27,603 nucleotides of DNA from an uncultured Clostridia bacterium. GTDB taxonomy: Bacteria; Bacillota; Clostridia; TANB77; CAG-508. This document shows, piece after piece, positions 25,126 to 27,603 of the stretch; positions within the stretch are counted from its first letter, which is position 1; every line of letters starts with the position of its first letter. A model generated the notes under the pieces. That model ran no database searches, was not told where the DNA came from, and saw only the letters and a program-made list of their open reading frames with translations. A program made the translations under genes and the position numbers. The DNA is taken from positions 1 through 27,603 of the forward strand of contig CAKPDR010000017.1 of NCBI GenBank assembly GCA_934149075.1, given 5' to 3'.

Positions 25126-26076
25126 ATGGATATTCCGGAAGAATTAAAAAATGCAATTGAAGAATTGTTATCAAAAAACAAAAAAAATGAAATAATAGAA
25201 AATGCTCAAATAATAAGTAATAGATATAGAAATAATGATGGAAAAGGAAAGAAACTTTTAACAGAACAGAATGAAGCGATATCATATGCAATATCAAGAA
25301 TGCCAGCAACATATGCTGCTGTATATTCAGCAGTGAGTCAGACAATAGATAACTATGATGAAAACTTACAAACATTATTTGATATAGGAGCAGGAACAGG
25401 AGCTGCAGCTTGGGCTGTAAATGACCTTGTAGAAATAACTGATGTAAAATGTTTTGAATGTGAAAAAAATATGATAAAAATAGGAAAAAAACTTATGAGC
25501 AACACAGAATTGAACAAAGTTAAATGGGAACAGTTTGATATTTTACAAGATGATATTACAGAAAAAGCTGATATTGTTGTAACATCATATATGATAAACG
25601 AATTGCCTGAAAATGAAAAAGAGTTTGTAATCGAAAAATTGTGGAAAGTTACCAATAAATTGCTTATAATTATAGAACCAGGAACACCTGCAGGTTTTAA
25701 AAATGTTTTAAAAGTAAGAAAAAAGCTATTAGAAGATGGTGGATATATTGTGACTCCTTGTACTCATCAAGGTGAATGCCAAATATCAAAAGATGATTGG
25801 TGTGCATTTTATGCAAGAGTGTTTAGGAGTTCTATTCATAAACAAGCCAAAAAAGGAGAATTGGGATATGAAGACGAAAAGTTTTCGTATATAGCATTTT
25901 CAAAAGTACCTACTCAAAATACGGAGAGTAGAATTTTAAGACATCCTCAGATTTATAAGGGATATGTAAATGTAAAGTTATGTACAAAAGACGGAATTCA
26001 AGAAAAGAAATATTCTAAGAAAGATGGAGAAATCTATAAAAGAGTAAGAAAGCTAAATGCTGGGGAAAAAATTTAG
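25126..26076 (+). CDS. Rsm22/METTL17-family small-subunit rRNA methyltransferase-like protein
   Basis: 316 residues. A SAM-dependent methyltransferase fold with motif I DIGAGTGAAAW at 86-96. Four cysteines, Cys212-x5-Cys218-x7-Cys226 and Cys286, sit in CTHQGECQISKDDWC and VKLC, matching the layout of the Fe-S binding cysteines in mitochondrial METTL17/Rsm22. The segment GELGYEDEKFSYIAFSK (245-261) is typical of the family. The family acts in small ribosomal subunit assembly; whether bacterial members methylate rRNA is not established. AAGAGG lies 8 bases upstream of ATG 25126. Confidence 0.88.
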   Translation: MDIPEELKNAIEELLSKNKKNEIIENAQIISNRYRNNDGKGKKLLTEQNEAISYAISRMPATYAAVYSAVSQTIDNYDENLQTLFDIGAGTGAAAWAVNDLVEITDVKCFECEKNMIKIGKKLMSNTELNKVKWEQFDILQDDITEKADIVVTSYMINELPENEKEFVIEKLWKVTNKLLIIIEPGTPAGFKNVLKVRKKLLEDGGYIVTPCTHQGECQISKDDWCAFYARVFRSSIHKQAKKGELGYEDEKFSYIAFSKVPTQNTESRILRHPQIYKGYVNVKLCTKDGIQEKKYSKKDGEIYKRVRKLNAGEKI

Positions 26077-26090
26077 ATAGTTAAAATATA

Positions 26091-26119
26091 TTGAAAATAG
26101 TCTTAAATTGTGATAATAT
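26091..26119 (+). promoter_or_regulatory. Promoter of the YqeY-family gene
   Basis: -35 TTGAAA (26091-26096), 17-base spacer, -10 TAATAT (26114-26119) with a TGA extended -10 element. It lies 24 bases before the next ATG and probably also drives the pyrophosphatase gene. Confidence 0.6.
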
Positions 26120-26142
26120 AGGCACAGTAGGGAGGAATTTAT

Positions 26143-26586
26143 ATGTTAAAAGAAAAATTAATGGATGATTTAAAAGAATCTATGAAAAATAAAGATGTGA
26201 TAAGAAAAAATACAATTCAAATGGTAAGAGCAGCAATATTGCAAATAGAAAAAGATAAAGGAATTGAAGTAGAAGATGATAAAATATTAGAGATAATTTC
26301 AAAAGAAGTAAAAAGCAAAAAAGATGTATTAAAGGATTTTGAAAGAGCAGAAAGACAAGATTTGATAGACCAAACAAATCAAGAAATATCAGTACTTCAA
26401 GAATATTTACCAAAACAATTAAGTAGAGAAGAAATAAAATCAGAATTAGAAAAAATAATTGCAAAAATTGGCGCAACATCAATGAAAGATATGGGAGCGA
26501 TAATGAAAGAAGCAAAAGCTAAAATGGGTGCTTCTGCAGAAGGAAAAATAATAAATGAAGTAGCAAAAGAAATAATGGGGTTATAG
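26143..26586 (+). CDS. yqeY: GatB/YqeY domain-containing protein
   Basis: 147 residues, normal for YqeY. The protein is helical and related to the C-terminal tRNA-binding tail domain of the amidotransferase subunit GatB. The opening LKEKLMDDLKESMKNKDVIRKNTIQMVRAA, the middle LQEYLPKQLSREEI and the C-terminal MGAIMKEAKAKMGASAEGKIINEVAKEIMGL are characteristic. The cellular role is not established. GGGAGG lies about 7 bases upstream of the ATG. It is 44 bases before the next gene. Confidence 0.94.
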   Translation: MLKEKLMDDLKESMKNKDVIRKNTIQMVRAAILQIEKDKGIEVEDDKILEIISKEVKSKKDVLKDFERAERQDLIDQTNQEISVLQEYLPKQLSREEIKSELEKIIAKIGATSMKDMGAIMKEAKAKMGASAEGKIINEVAKEIMGL

Positions 26587-26630
26587 TTGTTATATATAGT
26601 GTAAGTAAGAAAAGAAGGAATGGAATTGAT

Positions 26631-27251
26631 ATGAAAATAATATATGGTTCTTCAAATGCAAATAAAGTTAAAGATATAAAATCAATAATAGAAGCAAATG
26701 GAGAAAAATGGGAAGTAAAATCTTTACAAGATATTGGATTTGTAGGTGAAATCGAGGAAAATGGAACAACATTTAAAGAAAATTCTGAAATAAAAGCAAG
26801 AGCTGTTAAAGAATTCTGTGAAAAAAATAATATAGAATATGACATAATAACAACAGATGATGCGGGATTATGTGTTGATTGTTTAAATGGTGAACCAGGA
26901 GTTTATTCTGCTAGATATACTGGATCACATTCTGCGAGCCAAGAAGAGATATTAAATAAATTGCTAAAAAATATAGAAAAAACAGGAGACAAGGAAAGAA
27001 AAGCAAAATTTGTATGTGTACTTACAAGTTTTCTTAAAGATGGAACTAAGATTGTTTCAAGAGGAGAATGCCAAGGAAAAATTGCTTTAAATGCAAAAAA
27101 GCTTGGAGGATTAACTTATTCACCAGTATTTATTCCTAATGGATATGATATACCAATGTCAGAATTAAGTGCAGAAGAATATGAAAAGGCACATAATCAC
27201 AGAGCATTAGCATTTTCAAAATTGCTAGAAGAAATTAAAAATGTCAAATGA
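26631..27251 (+). CDS. rdgB: XTP/dITP pyrophosphatase (RdgB/HAM1 family)
   Basis: 206 residues. It hydrolyses non-canonical purine nucleotides (ITP, dITP, XTP) to monophosphates and keeps them out of DNA and RNA. The N-terminal substrate loop is SSNANK (7-12), the metal site DDAGL is at 76-80, and GEPGVYSARY (87-96) and the C-terminal SELSAEEYEKAHNHRALAFSKL are family hallmarks. An AGAAGGAA lies about 9 bases before the ATG. It is the last protein gene before the 6S RNA. Confidence 0.95.
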   Translation: MKIIYGSSNANKVKDIKSIIEANGEKWEVKSLQDIGFVGEIEENGTTFKENSEIKARAVKEFCEKNNIEYDIITTDDAGLCVDCLNGEPGVYSARYTGSHSASQEEILNKLLKNIEKTGDKERKAKFVCVLTSFLKDGTKIVSRGECQGKIALNAKKLGGLTYSPVFIPNGYDIPMSELSAEEYEKAHNHRALAFSKLLEEIKNVK

Positions 27252-27342
27252 AGGAAAAAGAAAAATAGAGAGAATAAATTAAAAAAAATGAGAAATAATA
27301 TAACTAGCATATGAAATTTAAAAAAATTGAACCATAATTGGG

Positions 27343-27371
27343 TTGCAATAAGTAAAAGAATATGCTATTAT
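27343..27371 (+). promoter_or_regulatory. Promoter of the 6S RNA gene
   Basis: -35 TTGCAA (27343-27348), 17-base spacer, -10 TATTAT (27366-27371) preceded by TGC, an extended -10. Transcription would start near 27378, about 20 A-rich bases before the closing stem of the RNA, so a short 5' leader or processing is implied. Confidence 0.65.
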
Positions 27372-27377
27372 ATTAAT

Positions 27378-27603
27378 AACAAAAAAGAAAAAAACAATGC
27401 CCTGCATAGTACGTGTAGCACAGAATTTTTAGAACCTACAAGTTTAAAGAGGGGCCAAAACTTTGGATATGGCGTGCAAGCTTACACTTTTAGCAAATGA
27501 TAATTACATTTCGAGTAGTAAGAAGCCCAGGAATATTCAAGCAGGCACCCACCTGTCGAAGACAGGTCCTTAAAAATTCAGACAACTTACGGCTAAGGCG
27601 GGG
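27378..27603 (+). ncRNA. ssrS: 6S RNA (SsrS), 3' end cut by the window
   Basis: 6S RNA mimics an open promoter and binds the sigma-A RNA polymerase holoenzyme. The sequence forms a long rod with a central bubble. The closing stem TGCCCTGC (27398-27405) pairs with the terminal GCGGGG (needing CA just beyond the window). A second stem GAATTTTTA (27423-27431) pairs with TAAAAATTC (27571-27579). The 3' side holds a small perfect hairpin ACCTGTC-GAA-GACAGGT (27551-27567) next to GGCACCCACC, a feature I associate with Firmicutes 6S RNAs. About 205 bases are visible from the closing stem, fitting the usual length. The start given is the predicted transcription start; the mature end may be near 27396. 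Confidence 0.75.

Noticed and set aside
27378..27603. tmRNA, RNase P RNA or SRP RNA instead of 6S
   Set aside because: No tRNA-like acceptor with a GGGGACGTTA-type start, no RNase P conserved core and no SRP GGAA tetraloop region; the rod with a central bubble fits 6S best.

Overview
The window is AT-rich (roughly 30% GC by eye), with strong AGGAGG-type ribosome binding sites, heavy use of ATA, AGA and AAA codons, and TTG/GTG starts. It carries a gram-positive style gene set: a rimP-nusA-ylxR-infB-rbfA-nrnA-truB operon, tig-clpP-clpX, a trigger factor, a membrane-anchored polysaccharide deacetylase and a Firmicutes-type 6S RNA. This points to a low-GC member of the Bacillota, most likely an anaerobic or gut-associated class Clostridia lineage. 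The genus cannot be read from the sequence. There are no rRNA or tRNA genes and no CRISPR array.

Layout. 1-1107: 3' part of miaB, whose reading frame runs without a stop into a small downstream ORF. 1201-4412: an accessory block between miaB and mutS, holding a zeta-toxin-like kinase and a large uncharacterised protein split by an apparent +1 frameshift. 4453-7095: mutS, followed directly by a perfect 32-bp palindrome. 7184-17093: one long + strand run that starts from a clear sigma-A promoter and a leader hairpin. It encodes ribosome maturation, transcription and translation factors (rimP, nusA, ylxR, infB, rbfA), nanoRNase nrnA, truB, metG and a peptidoglycan or polysaccharide deacetylase. 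17109-17569: a 461-bp foldback element with 79-bp terminal inverted repeats and an 8-bp target duplication. 17610-21114: tig, clpP and clpX (protein folding and proteolysis). 21126-21369: a cluster of REP-like palindromic units between convergent genes; one unit supplies the last codons of the next gene. 21338-22253 (-): an RluA/RluD-family pseudouridine synthase broken by a 1-base frameshift. 22407-27251 (+): an FAD-dependent oxidoreductase (COG2509 type), a small two-helix membrane protein, a DUF6873-like protein, an Rsm22/METTL17-type methyltransferase with an Fe-S cysteine set, a GatB/YqeY protein and an XTP/dITP pyrophosphatase. 27378-end: 6S RNA with its promoter, cut by the window edge.

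Most of the window is core housekeeping. The less ordinary parts are the zeta-kinase plus frameshifted large-protein block, the miaB read-through fusion, the foldback element with its target duplication, and the palindromic unit family found at two loci.
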